This document shows positions 1 through 11,960 of a DNA stretch of 64,000 nucleotides, one piece after another (position 1 is the first letter of the stretch; each line of letters opens with the position of its first letter). The notes under the pieces were generated by a model. That model had not been told where the DNA came from. It ran no database searches and saw nothing but the letters and a program-made list of their open reading frames with translations. Origin of the DNA: Kryptolebias marmoratus (lineage: Eukaryota > Chordata > Actinopteri > Cyprinodontiformes > Rivulidae); contig NC_051441.1 in NCBI RefSeq assembly GCF_001649575.2, positions 11,722,306 to 11,786,305 on the forward strand, written 5' to 3'. The position numbers were made by a program, and so were the translations under genes.

Positions 1-417
1 CAGATCTATAATTTTTTGCTAAGCTGAAGTCAGAAAGTATTGATCTTTTGTCACATATAACAAGACCTAACATTAACTTAAGCATAAAGTTCAGCAAAAT
101 GCTAAATTGCCTGTTTATTTATCCAATTATTAAACCTCCAGCGGTTTGTTCTGCCTTGTATCAAAAAGAAATGTCTATAAACTGATTTATTCTGCATGTC
201 AAGAAATCAGAGACATTGATTTTGTTTTTTTTGAGTGACTCAATCAAAATGACCTGCCCAGACTGTGATAATCCACTCAGTCACTCTGACAGTATTCCCT
301 TTAGCTGTCAAACGTGTGAAAATTGACACTGACAGCCACAAACATCGCCTTGAACAACAACTGTCAAAGGCGTCTTTTAAAAGCAGGAGAAATTTGCTCT
401 CCCTCGCTGTCACTGGA
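1..417. other. Non-coding DNA, no gene seen
   Basis: The sequence is AT-rich with stops in all frames and no recognisable protein or RNA. The part from about 240 to 415 is less AT-rich and not obviously repetitive, so it could be regulatory. Nothing in the sequence proves that. Confidence 0.5.
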
Positions 418-509
418 CCTTTTCTTTTTTCTTTTTTTTTTTTTTTTTTTTTTNNNNNNNNNNNNNNNNNNNNNNNNNNNNNNNNNNNNNNNNNNCCCCC
501 CCCCCCCCC
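418..509. other. Assembly gap inside homopolymer runs
   Basis: A T-rich run ends in unbroken T (432-453), followed by 42 Ns (454-495) and then 14 C residues (496-509). After that come A6, G6 and A6 blocks. Such stacked homopolymers at a gap edge usually reflect sequencing or gap-closing error. Short open frames that read through the Ns here are not real. Confidence 0.9.
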
Positions 510-792
510 TAAAAAAGGGGGGAAAAAAGTTTTAATAATGGCTAGGTACTTTTTATGCCTTAGGTAAGACACACAACTCAGAATTAGCTTAAGTACCTCC
601 ACTGAAGTAGAAAGCACTGTCAGGGCACAAACAAAGAAAAGTTTAAGGCTATCCAGGCAATCACCTGCTTCTCAGTACCTATTATCCCCAGGAGGAACCT
701 GCCCCACTCCTCTGAATGTCTCCCAGCAGCACTGCTCTCCAACTGCTGCCATATTTCTGCTCCACTGGACGATAAAATAAAAGCCTGCCAGC

Positions 793-849
793 TACACACA
801 CACAAACACACACCCACACCCACGCACACAGGCACATGTACACACAGAT
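793..849. repeat. Imperfect CA-rich tract
   Basis: A degenerate CA-dinucleotide stretch is broken by AA, CC, CG and GG steps, as expected for an old decaying microsatellite. The flanks (510-1059) hold no recognisable gene. Confidence 0.8.
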
Positions 850-1059
850 ATACAGCACTAAGTGCCTTGCAAGAAGGATTTACAATTAAAGGAACACAGA
901 CTCCTCTTACTGAATGCATAACTGGGCTCCTGAGTGATCTATTGCCTCGAAGTGGTTCAGGCCCGGTCAGTCATGGTGGCAGACCAAGCTTTAGATATTC
1001 TGCTGCGGGCTGATCTCAGATTTACCTGAGCTTTGAAATGAACTGTCTTTACTTATTTA

Positions 1060-1440
1060 TTAAAGCAATACTTCAGCTTATTTGAAGTGGGGGGTTCTGT
1101 GGAAAGATTATAAACAATTAATGTCTTACCTGTTGTAGATAGAGCTTTGATTTGGAGAAAAAAAGTTTAATTCTGACTGAGCTGATGAGCTAATGGCTAG
1201 TTCAAGTAGATCAATTCTAATCTTCACCATCACCATTGGTTACTTGCAGCAGCCCAAGTGCTTTTCCTGCAGGAATATTATAGTATTTCTGCCAGAATAA
1301 GGAAATATACAAGTTTAGTCTATATCATCAATCTGTTCCAATTTAAACACGTTTTCTCCAAGTTGATGTCATCCAAAAAGCTATGTATGTTAGGTAAGAT
1401 ATTAAGATATCAAAACCTTTCCAGAGAACAGTGTCTGCAG
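1060..1440 (+). mobile_element. Fold-back non-autonomous element, copy 1
   Basis: The left arm starts at TTAA (1060-1063) and contains the family signatures TCTTACCTGTTGTAGATAG, GTTTAATTCTGACTGA and GAGCTAATGGCTAG. The right half (about 1325-1440) is a diverged reverse complement of the arm, with a GGTAAGATATTAA block and CCTTTCC near the end. The right terminus is worn. Related copies lie at 31480, 33281, 35657 and 37600. There is no coding capacity. The class is uncertain; TTAA ends recall piggyBac-type MITEs. Confidence 0.65.
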
Positions 1441-1689
1441 TCATCCTGAGCTGCATTATTTCTATAATTCTTTCTCTTTTTTATTTTTGACAAATAAATG
1501 TATCCTGTAGATATTTATTTAAAATCTTTAATTGTGAAAACTTGTGTCTGCTACTGTTTAAAATCACTCTGCGTGAACTCTGCTTTCCTCTTTATTCTGT
1601 GCTGATTATTCCCTGACGTGGGAAAATATTTGCTCTTATTGTAGTGCTTCTAAAAATCCAAATGAGAAGAAAACTCCAGGGGTAGTTTA

Positions 1690-2090
1690 TGATGTTGTTT
1701 TTGAATAAAGAGTGACATTTTTTCTTGTCTCTTTTGTGAAGATCTCACAGGTCAAGCAGGTGGACCGCTGGTTGTCTCTGTATGGAATGTCATCTCCACA
1801 CAGAAACCCTGGATCTCTTTCACTGTGATTATTGGGTTTCTGGTTACTTGTGTGACCAGGCTCCTTTGTTCCTGACCTTTCTGCTGGGACAGACCTAGGA
1901 GGTCTGTGTTGGTGGTCTGAATTTCTTTTATTTTTATTTGATAAAGACCATTGTGAAAGTTCTCGGGACTGCAAAGGTTCTCTTGTGTCCTTGCACAGAT
2001 CTGTGCTTTCAACCAATCTTCTTGTCTTACAGGTCGGCAGAAATTTCTCTCAGTCTTCTGGCTCAGCTTTCACTCTGAGAAAGGAACAAA
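1690..2090 (-). pseudogene. Tc1-like transposase relic (N-terminal DNA-binding part)
   Basis: On the minus strand, the frame around 1752-2012 contains LVTQVTRNPIITVKEIQ. This matches the paired-like helix-turn-helix region of fish Tc1/mariner transposases, where a V-T-K-N-P...T-x-K-E-L pattern is typical. Further similarity continues in other frames, so frameshifts are present. Only the DNA-binding end is recognisable. No DDE catalytic segment is seen, and no inverted terminal repeats were found. The full family protein is about 340 residues, so this is a truncated, inactive fragment. The identification rests on recalled family patterns, not a search. Confidence 0.7.
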
Positions 2091-2098
2091 TTGATCTG

Positions 2099-2138
2099 CA
2101 CACACACACACACACACACACCCACACACACACACACA
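2099..2138. repeat. CA microsatellite
   Basis: A (CA)n run of about 40 bases has one CC interruption near 2121. It adjoins the Tc1 relic. Confidence 0.95.
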
Positions 2139-2302
2139 TACAAATGTCCTGTATAATGTTTTTGTCTCATGGGGCTTTAGGTCCAATATCATTCTTCAAA
2201 CAACCAACTTTGTGCCAAACAACATGATTATTTACACCAGCAGAAAATTATGTCTATGACAATGTCTCAAAAATTATTTTAATTAGTTATAGGAATTAAA
2301 TG

Positions 2303-2355
2303 TATATATATATATAATTATTAGTCAAAAATTAGTCACAATTATTAGTCAAAAA
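2303..2355. repeat. TA run plus short tandem ATTAGTCA units
   Basis: A short (TA)n run (2303-2316) is followed by three spaced units containing ATTAGTCA. The 16-base unit at 2316-2331 recurs exactly at 2340-2355. This looks like a local tandem duplication. Confidence 0.75.
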
Positions 2356-3239
2356 AGAGAACGAATTAAAGAAAAAAACACTTCAGTATAACTGCTGGTA
2401 CTATATGTGACTCAACCCCACGCTTCTTTAGTTCTCAGAGTTTTAAATGTCCTTTTTATCAACTAAAACTGTAAACCACACGTTTCTCACTTTGCATTTC
2501 AGATGTTTTGTGCACGTTTCTCTTCACTTGAGCTTTTGCTTCTCATTGGAGCATAAGCCTCATCTCCTAGATATTTAAATCCTCATCGGTTAGTTCTGTA
2601 TATTTTCATCCAGAACTTGTCTTTTACATGTTCTTCTAGACATAAACAAAACCAAAAGCCTCTTTTCTTTAGTTTCCCATGAGTGGCACATGAATTCATG
2701 AAGTAGATAAAGGCCCAAAGCCCCAGCAGCTATGCAGCTTTGTCTGAGTGCTTGTGACATGTTTACCAATATTGCTTTATGTCTTTGTTGAGATGCTTGC
2801 ATTGTGGTATGAATGCATTTGTGTATGAATGTACACAAATACGTCTGTTTTGAAGAGACTAACAAAAGGTTGGAAAGTCAAAAAGACTTGGCGAGCACTT
2901 TCATTTCTTGCTTGTCCTTGAATTTACTGAGAAGAAATGTTTTGCATTTTACATGGTAAGAGTCACGTTTCAAGAGTTCTCAAAAGTAGAAGGTCTTTTA
3001 GTTCCTTCTTTTGCAAATTTTCCTCCTAAAAACACATACATACAATACATTTCACTTGCACTCAGTGTGTCCTGAAAAAGTCAAGCGTTTTAGGCCTTCT
3101 GTCTTTCTTGTGAAGGTTTGGATTTTTCTCCAATTGCAGGGCAGAGACTGTGCACAAAAAATTAAATAATGGTAAACAGTTTAAAGAGCCATGTGTAAAA
3201 TGAATTTAAATTTAACTAAAGTTTTTAAACACAGACTCC
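2356..3239. other. Unique non-coding DNA, no gene seen
   Basis: Open frames here are short and unlike any known protein. No RNA gene or recognised repeat was found. Confidence 0.5.
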
Positions 3240-3835
3240 CTTCAGGTCCCACTATTGTTCATTTGAAGAAGGCAATACCTTCCATGTGACCACCAGCTCA
3301 GGAAGACTGTCAGCGGGCTGTTTTCCATCCTTGTCCTCAAAGTTCAGCCAGATTCTGATATAAAGCATTTATTTCTTTGGGTCTGTCTGATTGGGACTTA
3401 ACTAGAACCATAATGAATCCTCCGTACATCTGACAAGCTTAATTAGATCTGTTTGAAATGTGGGGATAATTGGGTTTTCAGTTCAGGGCCCCCAGAACAT
3501 CAACCCAGACCCTCTTTCTGACCCTCCTTCCAGGTCCCCAGGTCCCTCGGCTGGTTAATCCCACAGACTGAGAGGAAGGTCAGCGTATTATTGTTACAGG
3601 AAGAGGAAGACAATCTCACCGGGTTGTCACGTTTTTTTTGTATCTGTTGCGAGCTTTGCAATCCATGGGAACTCCCCCCAATGCCATTTATAATCCCATT
3701 AATAAGATTGTCTCCAGTTTATGGTCAAAGTGTTGGAGGAGAGAAATAATGGAGCTCGTCTGCTGGAGCAGAGCAGCTTTTTGTAACCAAGCTTGTTTGG
3801 CAAAAAGACTCCGAGGTTACCAATTATAGTATAGT
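3240..3835. promoter_or_regulatory. Candidate cis-regulatory block (unproven)
   Basis: This block is non-repetitive and less AT-biased than its surroundings. It contains homeodomain-type cores, including TAATTAG at 3440-3446 and a CCCATTAATAAG stretch near 3697. Teleost conserved non-coding elements in gene deserts often look like this. The call is inference from composition only, since conservation cannot be seen from one sequence. Confidence 0.25.
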
Positions 3836-4017
3836 AATTTATAAATACAGATGGTGCATGAGTGTTCATTCAGTGGTTTTAAGAATGCAATTGCTCAATA
3901 TGCAATGAAGCACACTTAATTGTTTTTTTTTGTTGTTGTTTTTTTAATCTTGCATTCCTCTGTAGACCAGAAGCATTTGCTCACAAAATGTGCCTAACAG
4001 GAAAAAGAGTCCACTCA

Positions 4018-4155
4018 TCTATCCATCCATTTTCGTTACCTGCTTCTCCTTTCTGGGTCGTAGGGAACTGGTGCCTATCTCCAGCATCACTGTACAAAGT
4101 GGGGGACACCCTGGACAGGTCTCCAGTCCATCACAGGGACACATAGAGACAAACG
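4018..4155 (-). mobile_element. SINE-like dispersed fish repeat, 3' part
   Basis: The plus strand reads ATCCATCCATTTTCGTTACC, then a GGGTCG block, then GGTCTCCAGTCCATCACAGG and ACATAGAGACAAAC. This is the reverse complement of the 3' body of the repeat also present in forward orientation at 11710 and 60311. The tRNA-like head is absent, so the copy is truncated. The exact family name is uncertain; a V-SINE or mermaid-like type is possible. Confidence 0.7.
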
Positions 4156-5594
4156 AGAATGATGAATGATGAACAAAGTTGAACAAATCCTAAAACAAAC
4201 TAATGCCAAACATTTGGAATCTGAACTTCAATCTTTTTTCACAGTATTTGTCAAAATAATAAAAAACAAATTTAAAAAATCAATAATTTATACAACTAAA
4301 TGCATATTTTGTTTTCAAAGAACATGTTTAATCTTGGATGTTGTTCATAATATTGTGGTTTATTTTCTGTTAGACTTTTTTTTTATTCTATTGACACAAA
4401 TCTGATCCCATAAAATAGCTTCATAACTGTGCTTTCCTAAAAACAGAACAGAAGCAGCTTGGCTGGAATAAAATATAAACAATTATCAATATTTGCCTTG
4501 CAACTATCATTACTCAGCAAACAGAAAAGTTGCAAGACGTCAGATTGTAAATGCAGCAGATAACTTTATCAGCATCAGCCTAAATTGTAAAATCTGCATT
4601 TACGAGTTCCTAACTCGGAGTTCAGAGCTGCTCCGCAGTAATTCATCATTTTAGCTAATATCCATGTAACTGCATTACAATTACTTGCCTCTGCTCTTCC
4701 TGTTGAACTCATTTAGGGTTACACTGAAACATACATCTGTAATGCTTTTATTGAACAGATCTATTTGTAAATCTTTCTTCTACACATGTAGTAAATGTAA
4801 TTAATACATAAAGGCTGATGGAGAGCTCAGAATCAAGTGGGTGAGGCACATCATGAGACATATGCATGCTGGGTTAATTGTGGGCAGACTGGTGTCATTT
4901 AACCAGCTTAACACAGCACACAAACTAATGATTTCTTTCTTAGGCTTCCTCCAACAGGTAACACTTTACTCTCTGTGTTCAGTCAAACAGCCAGAGCGGA
5001 GAAGGTTTTCGATCTTTAGTCATTCGGCCCACGTCATGACGTTGGTGTCCTCATTACACCGTACACGCTAATGAGTCATGCTTTGTGTTATCAGAATGAA
5101 CAGATGAAAGTTTAGCTGCTCTACCAACCAAAAATAAAATGCTAAAGAAACAGTCACCATTGAGGTTGAGGTGTAAATACGCCGAAAGGAGAGCTGAAGA
5201 ACTGACGATTGAAGGTGTGAGAGGCCTGGACCCGGTGTGCTGCAAACAAGAAACGCAGTCAGAGACGGGTGAAGGGACGTCCACACACGCAGACAGACTC
5301 ACAGAGTGAGGACAATGATAGCTGCAGCAACAATAGAAGTCAGATAATCACAGCTGCCTTGGTGACAGCACAGCATAATTAACACTAATGACCCTACACT
5401 TTATGAGCCTCTACAAAGACAATTAGTCCTCCCACTCTCCTCCTCCTCCTCTCTCTGGGGCAGTGAACATGAATTTAACCCACACCTTGCCCTCCTACTT
5501 CATCCCACTGCAGAGTTTTCTTTTGTTTTTTTTATTTTTTTATTTTGTAACACATCTTCCTGCCTACAGTCATTTTACTTTCTTCCACCTGCAG
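4156..5594. other. Non-coding DNA, no gene seen
   Basis: The first part (to about 4800) is very AT-rich. The part from 5290 to 5450 is more complex, with ACAATAG and CATAATTAACACTAATGA motifs, and could be regulatory. No coding signal was found. Confidence 0.4.
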
Positions 5595-5739
5595 TGGGAG
5601 AGGATTCGCAGTACGTTCAGGACATGCACTATCGGCCCTTTTTCTTTTTTTTGTTCCACGTTGGACCCTTTTTTCCAGATACCTCACACCTTTTGCAAAC
5701 ACAACAGGCAATTATATTTGATAGATGATCCAAAAAAAG
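5595..5739 (+). other. Candidate internal exon (weak)
   Basis: A pyrimidine-rich acceptor, TTTCTTCCACCTGCAG, ends at 5594, and a donor-like AAAGGTAACG starts at 5740. The 145 bases between them are open in one frame, beginning with residues WERIRSTFRTC. The protein is not recognised, and the T-rich interior encodes runs of F and S as low-complexity DNA would. Splice-like pairs arise by chance in tens of kilobases, so this is only a candidate. Confidence 0.12.
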
Positions 5740-5741
5740 GT

Positions 5742-7129
5742 AACGCTTGCTAAGGTGCTGCTGACGTGTGATTGATCATAAGGTAACTGATTGATGATTG
5801 GAGCAAAAAATGATGACAAATTTGTTGAACATCACAGCACCCTGAGGAATAATAACGTGTTTTTGGAGTCAGCACAATGGAACAAAATATGATGCACTAT
5901 TTCAACAAGATGTAATCACTGAAATATGGAGATGAAATCAGAGACAGAGACATGTTCTGACATGGTATTTATCAACAACCTAAACAGACATATGTATATA
6001 TTAAATGTGTTTAGAAGCCCAAAAGATGCCAAAATATTGAAGACATACAGGCTTTCATGTTCATGTAAAACACAATGGATCTGACTCGTATCTTCAACTA
6101 GTAATTGGTCTCTGATTTGTCCCTCATTTGCATCTGAACACATTTTTATGGCCCTTATTGAAAAGTGTTTTAATATAATAAAATATAATGTGATAAACTT
6201 ACAGCTATTTCACTCTTAAACCAGGCTTGTGTAAAATAATACATCTTATTTTACTATTTCATCTCATACTTGTACATTTTTTAAGCACATGCTTGACTTT
6301 TAGTTGAGTGGCTTGACTGCGTTAATCAGCTGGATTCATGGTACAATAATATCCATTTTGTTAATGTCTTTTTAAGTTTAAGATGTTGCTGCTGTGTTCC
6401 TATGAATAGCAGCATGCCTCATGTTGTTGCTAAGAGTCTCCCTGACATCTTACACAGATCTTTATTTAAATTAGAAATAAACACAGTTTTTCATGACTAC
6501 CCTCTCACTAGTGTCAGTGCTGTCACCGGCTCTCTGAGCTAAACGGTTCAATTCGAAGAACCACTCTGACTCTCATTTCAATTCATGAACAGAGACAAGA
6601 TTGCAAACCACCAGGATTTTGTTTTAAATAGGATTTTCAGGCAGGTTTAGTGCACAATTGAATGAAACAAGTGCTGCATTCAGGTAGGTTGAAGTCACAG
6701 TGATTGATTTAGATCAGCAGTAGCAAACTGGAACTGGCTGAACAACAGCAGAGTGCTTTTAATTTATTCAGAAATTTCAGTATTTGAAAAGCCTAAAATA
6801 CTCAGAACAGTAAGTTGTTATTAGCAGGTTATCTCTGCATGCACACCTGAGTGTAAACCTTACTAAATATTTACTGTAGCAAATTCATGGTGGATTGAAA
6901 ATAAATTACTGCTGAAATTATTTAATGTTATGTTCTCAGTTTGAAACACTAGATTCATGATCAATGATTATTTTTGTTTGCTGCATTAACAAAAAAAAAA
7001 TAGAAGCTAGCAATAAACCAAGATGTATCACTTTAACTCCATGTGTTGAACAGGACACCAATACATTTTATCACCTCATACCGAAAGAGTATAGTGGTCT
7101 TAATGTGTACTACTCCCTAGTGTGCTCCT
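5742..7129. other. AT-rich non-coding DNA, nothing recognised
   Basis: No coding signal, RNA gene or repeat family was recognised. Confidence 0.5.
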
Positions 7130-7420
7130 TAAACCCCATCTCTGGTCTTCATGCCAATAGATCTGTGGCACATGGTGTCTCCAATAATGACTTCCAGCCT
7201 AACTCTCAGCGCCAGACCTGAGCTTCTAACGCCATGTAATTAGCAGATTATTGACTCTCTCAGACACCTGGCACGGGCAAGTTGAAGAATGACTACAATT
7301 AATTTTATGCTCTGAAGACTGTGCTGTATTTGAGGGGATGACAACTGTGCATTTGGTACAGCGAGAGCAGCTTAATGTGTTTTCTTTGTTGTTTGTCTGA
7401 TACAACAGGTTTGAAGCTGA
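7130..7420. promoter_or_regulatory. Candidate cis-regulatory block (unproven)
   Basis: This non-repetitive stretch contains a GTAATTAGCAGATTATTGAC homeodomain-like cluster near 7237 and CAATTAATTTTATG near 7297. The call is inference from composition only. Confidence 0.2.
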
Positions 7421-8639
7421 GTGTGATTTCAGGATACCATTACAGAGTCATCTGAGTTCAGGAACAGAAGCCAACCTGTTTGCCTCACTGTTCAAAACTC
7501 CATTTAGGGAATATTGTGTGTTTATGTTTTGACTCAAGCACTGTGAACCCTATGTCCCAGCTATGTCAGCTATGTCACGGTTCCTCTAAAACTACTTCTA
7601 TTTTTAAAAATTTCCACTTTGCAAAGCAACCTTTCTATTTCCCACCAAAAACTCAGTTTGTATTTATACAAGAGGTGCAAACGCAGCAGAATATCTCATT
7701 TCTTAAATGTAATGTGGACAAGACCTCAGTAAACCATGTTCTGATATTATAACTTGGTTTCTGATGAAATAGATTTATACTGTTGACCTGATTCTTTGTT
7801 TAAACCACAAGGTAATATCACTTCCACATTTAGCAGCAGGCCCACTACTTTCACATTGAGCTGTTAGCTTTGACAGTTGTAATTTTCTAAAAAAACAGCC
7901 TAAATATATAATTTTCAAAACAGTAACCACAGGCATTACAATGTGCTTTGCTAAAAGAATAACTTGAGGTAGATGAAACTTTGTATATCTGATGTGTTTT
8001 GATCCGACCTGGTCAGAGTGTCGTGGATCCTTTTTCAATTCAACCACTGAAGGATGCGAAATAAATAAAAGTTTGGGTAAATGCTCTAAACATAATTAAC
8101 CAAAAATAATGACAGAAAACAAATAGACCAAACACTTTTCTGAAAAGATTCAGCACTTGCTTTCGTAAACCTACAGAAGGTTCTGAAGCAGAGAACGTGC
8201 GGTTTATTAATGTTTTTTATTCTGTTAGTTAGCACACAACCACCCATAACTTTCTGATATTGCTGGTACTGTTTGACTCTACCAGCTACACACCCGCTGT
8301 GAAATATACAGTATACTATCCAACTTTAATTTTTAAAGTGAAGCACTTCAATGATCTTTTCACTGCAGAAATACTGATATGCCTGTTTGGTTGGAGTTTC
8401 ACTGCATAAAAACATGAGTAACTAACTGCATAATTATTGTTGGAATCACACCTTGCTCTGGAAGAAGATGCAGTTTGTTCTGCTGGGACAACATAAACAT
8501 TTCTGATCATTGCCACTAACATCTGATCTGATACTGTATGTCTGCTTACAGTACAGTACTGATCAGTGACAGTAATTAAATCATAATTTTGTATGTTTGT
8601 CAATTATGTGGGCACTGAACCAGATATTCCATTCCAAGT
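7421..8639. other. AT-rich non-coding DNA, nothing recognised
   Basis: Only short unrelated open frames occur. No repeat family was recognised. Confidence 0.5.
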
Positions 8640-8840
8640 CTCTGTGAAGCAAAAGACAAAAAAGTGTGCGGCGCGGCAAAAAGTCTTCATGTTTCTGCTT
8701 TGAAATAGTCAGCGCTCTCTTCGGCATGTAAAAATTTCAGCATGTCTGCTAATTAGAAAAACTGCGAGGTTTTATGTAAATAATGTTCACAAGGCTGGCT
8801 TTGTTGTCATGGTAGTGTCTTCTACTTTCCATACAGTCTG
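8640..8840. promoter_or_regulatory. Candidate cis-regulatory block (unproven)
   Basis: This stretch has locally unusual CpG content (GTGCGGCGCGGC near 8667), then GCTAATTAGAAA and GTAAATAATG. It is non-repetitive. Function is inferred only from these motifs. Confidence 0.2.
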
Positions 8841-9779
8841 TAATCTTATTATACCCACTCAGATTTATGAATTATTTGACCTTTTTCACATGAGAATAAA
8901 CCACAGACATATAATCTGATCAAAACATAATCAAATTGCAGAAAATAAGCAACATTACCAAACATATTGATTAAATATCGTATTAAATTATCACACAAGG
9001 AGCTTTGTTCCTGAGTGGGATGAACAAAGGACAGAAGCTGTAAGACAACATATCCTTTTCACTTTCACATTGTGCTCAAACTTGCAGCTGTAACAACAAC
9101 ATATTCACCTGTTCATCAGGTACAGCTGCAGTATCACATGAACATAATGGATGATCTGTAGGATTGCATTTCTTACTCTGTTTCCACTGCTGTGCTCAGT
9201 GAGGGGCTGAAGAAACTTTGTGCATCTATGCAGGGCACAACACCAGCGGTGGGATAGCACTCCTACAGAATACTAAATATTTCATTCTCCTGCACTGTAT
9301 AACCTGCCATTCTCTCTGTTCTCAGTTCAAAGGGGGCTGAAATCAGAAGTCACAGGAATATGGTGCACATAAACACTTCAAACTCACAAATGACCTCTAA
9401 TGCTTTGCAGAAACTTTATTAGCGAGTTGCTTTTGTCTCTCAGAGCACATTTTATCTACAGCAATAAAGCAGCCGATCTGTAGTTTTTGTTTTTACAGCA
9501 AACTATTTATTTAAGATATTCTATTTTAACCTGATACATGCAGGAAAAATAGTTAGTCTCATAATGCCAAAGGAGAAATGCAGAGTTGTTAGCTATTTAA
9601 TAAACAACATAGATTAAAGAAATGGTTTGTGGAAATGCACTATTATAAATATTCAGTACATGGCCTTATGTGAATGTGTTACCAAAGGATTGGGTAAATT
9701 TGATCTTGTTTTACTTGTTATGTAAACAGCCTGACAGAATTAATCTGTATGTTTGTATGTGTTTAATGTTTAGCACGAC
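8841..9779. other. Non-coding DNA, nothing recognised
   Basis: AT-rich, with no coding signal and no recognised repeat. Confidence 0.5.
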
Positions 9780-10040
9780 TTAAACGGGAGGTAACAGGAG
9801 GACCTGAAAATGAACAGCAAGTAATTGAAAACGTGTGCTGATTACTGATGAAAGCCAGGTGGTCTGTAAGGACCTGGACCCAGGAACTGTTGAGGACATC
9901 AGGAGGATATGATCAAAGTTACAAAACTGGACTGAATGACCATAACTGCCGAGACTCAAAATGAAACCCCAGAAACTCAAACAGAATGTAATATGAAATA
10001 AAGCCAACAACAAAGATCCAAACCATGACAAACTATGACA
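9780..10040 (-). mobile_element. Dispersed fish repeat fragment (retroelement tail-like)
   Basis: The plus strand has GTGCTGATTACTGATGAAAG, CCAGGTGGTCTGTAAGGAC and, at the end, CCAAACCATGACA. Read on the minus strand it begins TGTCATGGTTTGG. I recognise this type from many fish genomes as a retroelement end or LTR-like sequence. It resembles the pieces at 44965, 56705 and 61565. There is no coding capacity and the class is uncertain. Confidence 0.45.
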
Positions 10041-10489
10041 ACTACATCAGCTGATCTTGCCCACTGCTTCTGAAATGTATACACTGTTGTGACAGGAAGG
10101 CCATATTGATTTCTCCTCTTGTTTCGAAACCTTCAGTGATATAAAATGCCACATGACCACCAAGACCGAGAGTGGAATACACACGGTTTTTGTTTGAACT
10201 TTTCTTCAGTTATGCAGCAAACAAAAAGGCATCATATGGGTTAGTTATGAAGAGGAGAGAAGGGGAGTGACAGATTGGGAAACGAGATTTGCCTGCAGGG
10301 AGGTGCTACATAATCCTGCAAACTAGGTGTCTGAGCAGGTCCAGTGGAACTTACAATAGTGGCCTCCGTGTGATACACTCACACACGCACATGCTAACAA
10401 TTGCTCCATTGTGTGGCTACGAAACACAAGGGGGACAGGAACTAATGATATTCTTGTGTGCTTGCCCTGTGAGGCACGAGTTGAAGTAA

Positions 10490-10770
10490 ACATTTAGGCG
10501 AACATGAGCAAGTTATACGGACTCTGTGCGTGTGTGTGGCCACACAGTATTCCCACATGGCCAGGCCACCAAGAGGAACACAAGCATTAATGGGATATTT
10601 ATCAGGAGAGGACACTCAACAACAGACAAGGAGAAAGAAAAAGGCTTGTCTGACCGGGACATCCTTGGCTATTACGATAAACAAGCACATTATTTGAAAG
10701 TCTAATGACCACTACCTTTAATGGACTGGGCTGTGTCTTTAAAGAGCTTCAGTGGCACACTTACTGCTTT
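10490..10770. promoter_or_regulatory. Candidate cis-regulatory block (unproven)
   Basis: This block is non-repetitive with balanced composition. It contains AAGCATTAATGGGATATTTA and ACAACAGACAAGGAG. It resembles conserved non-coding DNA in texture only. Confidence 0.22.
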
Positions 10771-11709
10771 GTTGTAGTGACCTCGAACTTAGTAAGGGAT
10801 GACAGTCTATATATCCTGTGTGAATTGTGTGCATACTAAATAGAAAAGCAATTTATTGATCCTTCATACTCTCATGAGTGCCTAATTATGTTATAAATCG
10901 GGTAGCAAAAATCTGAAAGATACAAATCTTATTACTACAGTGACTACGCCCCACATATATTCTGCACAGTCTCATAATGTAACAGTGCTTTTTACAGAAT
11001 GAAGCTGTTTAACTCAGTTGGATGCAAGCAAAGACTCGGATTTGACCCTTGTAATACCCTTTTCTGACCAATTTTAGCTCAATTCAGACCTCACTTTGAC
11101 ATCCAAAACTAGATATAGATGCCTACCAGTCATTCACTTTTATGTTAAATTTAGGTTACACATCTTTTCAACTCACTGGGGGCTCACACACCTGGGTGTG
11201 CTCAAGTTTATGAAAGCGCCAATTCAATTCCAATTTTCATGAACTATCTATTATGTCTTGCACACCTGATTAGAGTGACATAATGCAAAGGTTTTTACTC
11301 TAATATGTCTGATTCACAGAAAGAAGTGCAGGGGTGTTATTACGCTTTAAAGTTTTAACAGACTTTTAAATAGTTTTTGCTGTCTTCACGTCATATCTCA
11401 GTAACTGAAGTCTGTTTAACTTGCAACTGTGGCTAGCTGTGAACCGAACCAACTCGAAGGTGAGGAAGGCTGCCTCAGTTATTATTATTAGATTTTTACT
11501 TTGCAACAAAAAAGGAATGGAATAGGGAAGCAAAACATAACACAGCCTGCTTTACTTGCACTCAAGCGCTGATATATACTGCAGATTCTTTACAGTTTAG
11601 TTTGAGCAAATCAAGTAGAAGTCTTTAAGGGAAAAGATTAAAAGAAAATCCCTCTTAAATTACACTTGTCTATTATTACCCGGTAAGCAACTGTATTGGA
11701 TAAAAACTG
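10771..11709. other. Non-coding DNA, nothing recognised
   Basis: AT-rich, without recognisable genes or clear repeats. Confidence 0.45.
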
Positions 11710-11960
11710 AAGCGGCATGGCAGAGCAGTGGTAAGGGCTGTTGCCTCACACAGATGCCACTTTTCTGTGTAGAGTTTGGATATTCTCCCTGTGCATGTGT
11801 GGGTTTTCTCCAGCTAATACAGTCTCTTTCCATACACACAGGGCAGGCCCTTTAGGTTAATTGGTGACTCGAAGTTGTCATTACGTGTGAAAGGTTTGTC
11901 TCTTTGTTGTTTTGTGCAGCCCGTCTCTTAACAGGCACCAGCCCCCTGCGCCACTGCACA
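11710..11960 (+). mobile_element. tRNA-derived SINE-like repeat, B box lost
   Basis: The head AGCGGCATGGCAGAGCAGTG carries a Pol III A-box-like TGGCNNAG...GTGG. It is followed by GTTGCCTCACA, TTCTGTGTAGAGTTTG, GTGGGTTTTCTCC and GGTTAATTGGTGACTC, the usual order in this fish repeat. The segment that should hold the B box (GGTTCGANTCC) between the head and the TTCTGTG block is missing. The copy could not drive its own transcription. Sister copies lie at 4018 (reverse) and 60311. Confidence 0.75.

Noticed and set aside
8533..8575. Short inverted GTACAGTACTG-type repeat as a microRNA hairpin
   Set aside because: The stem is too short and broken for a precursor of about 70 bases.
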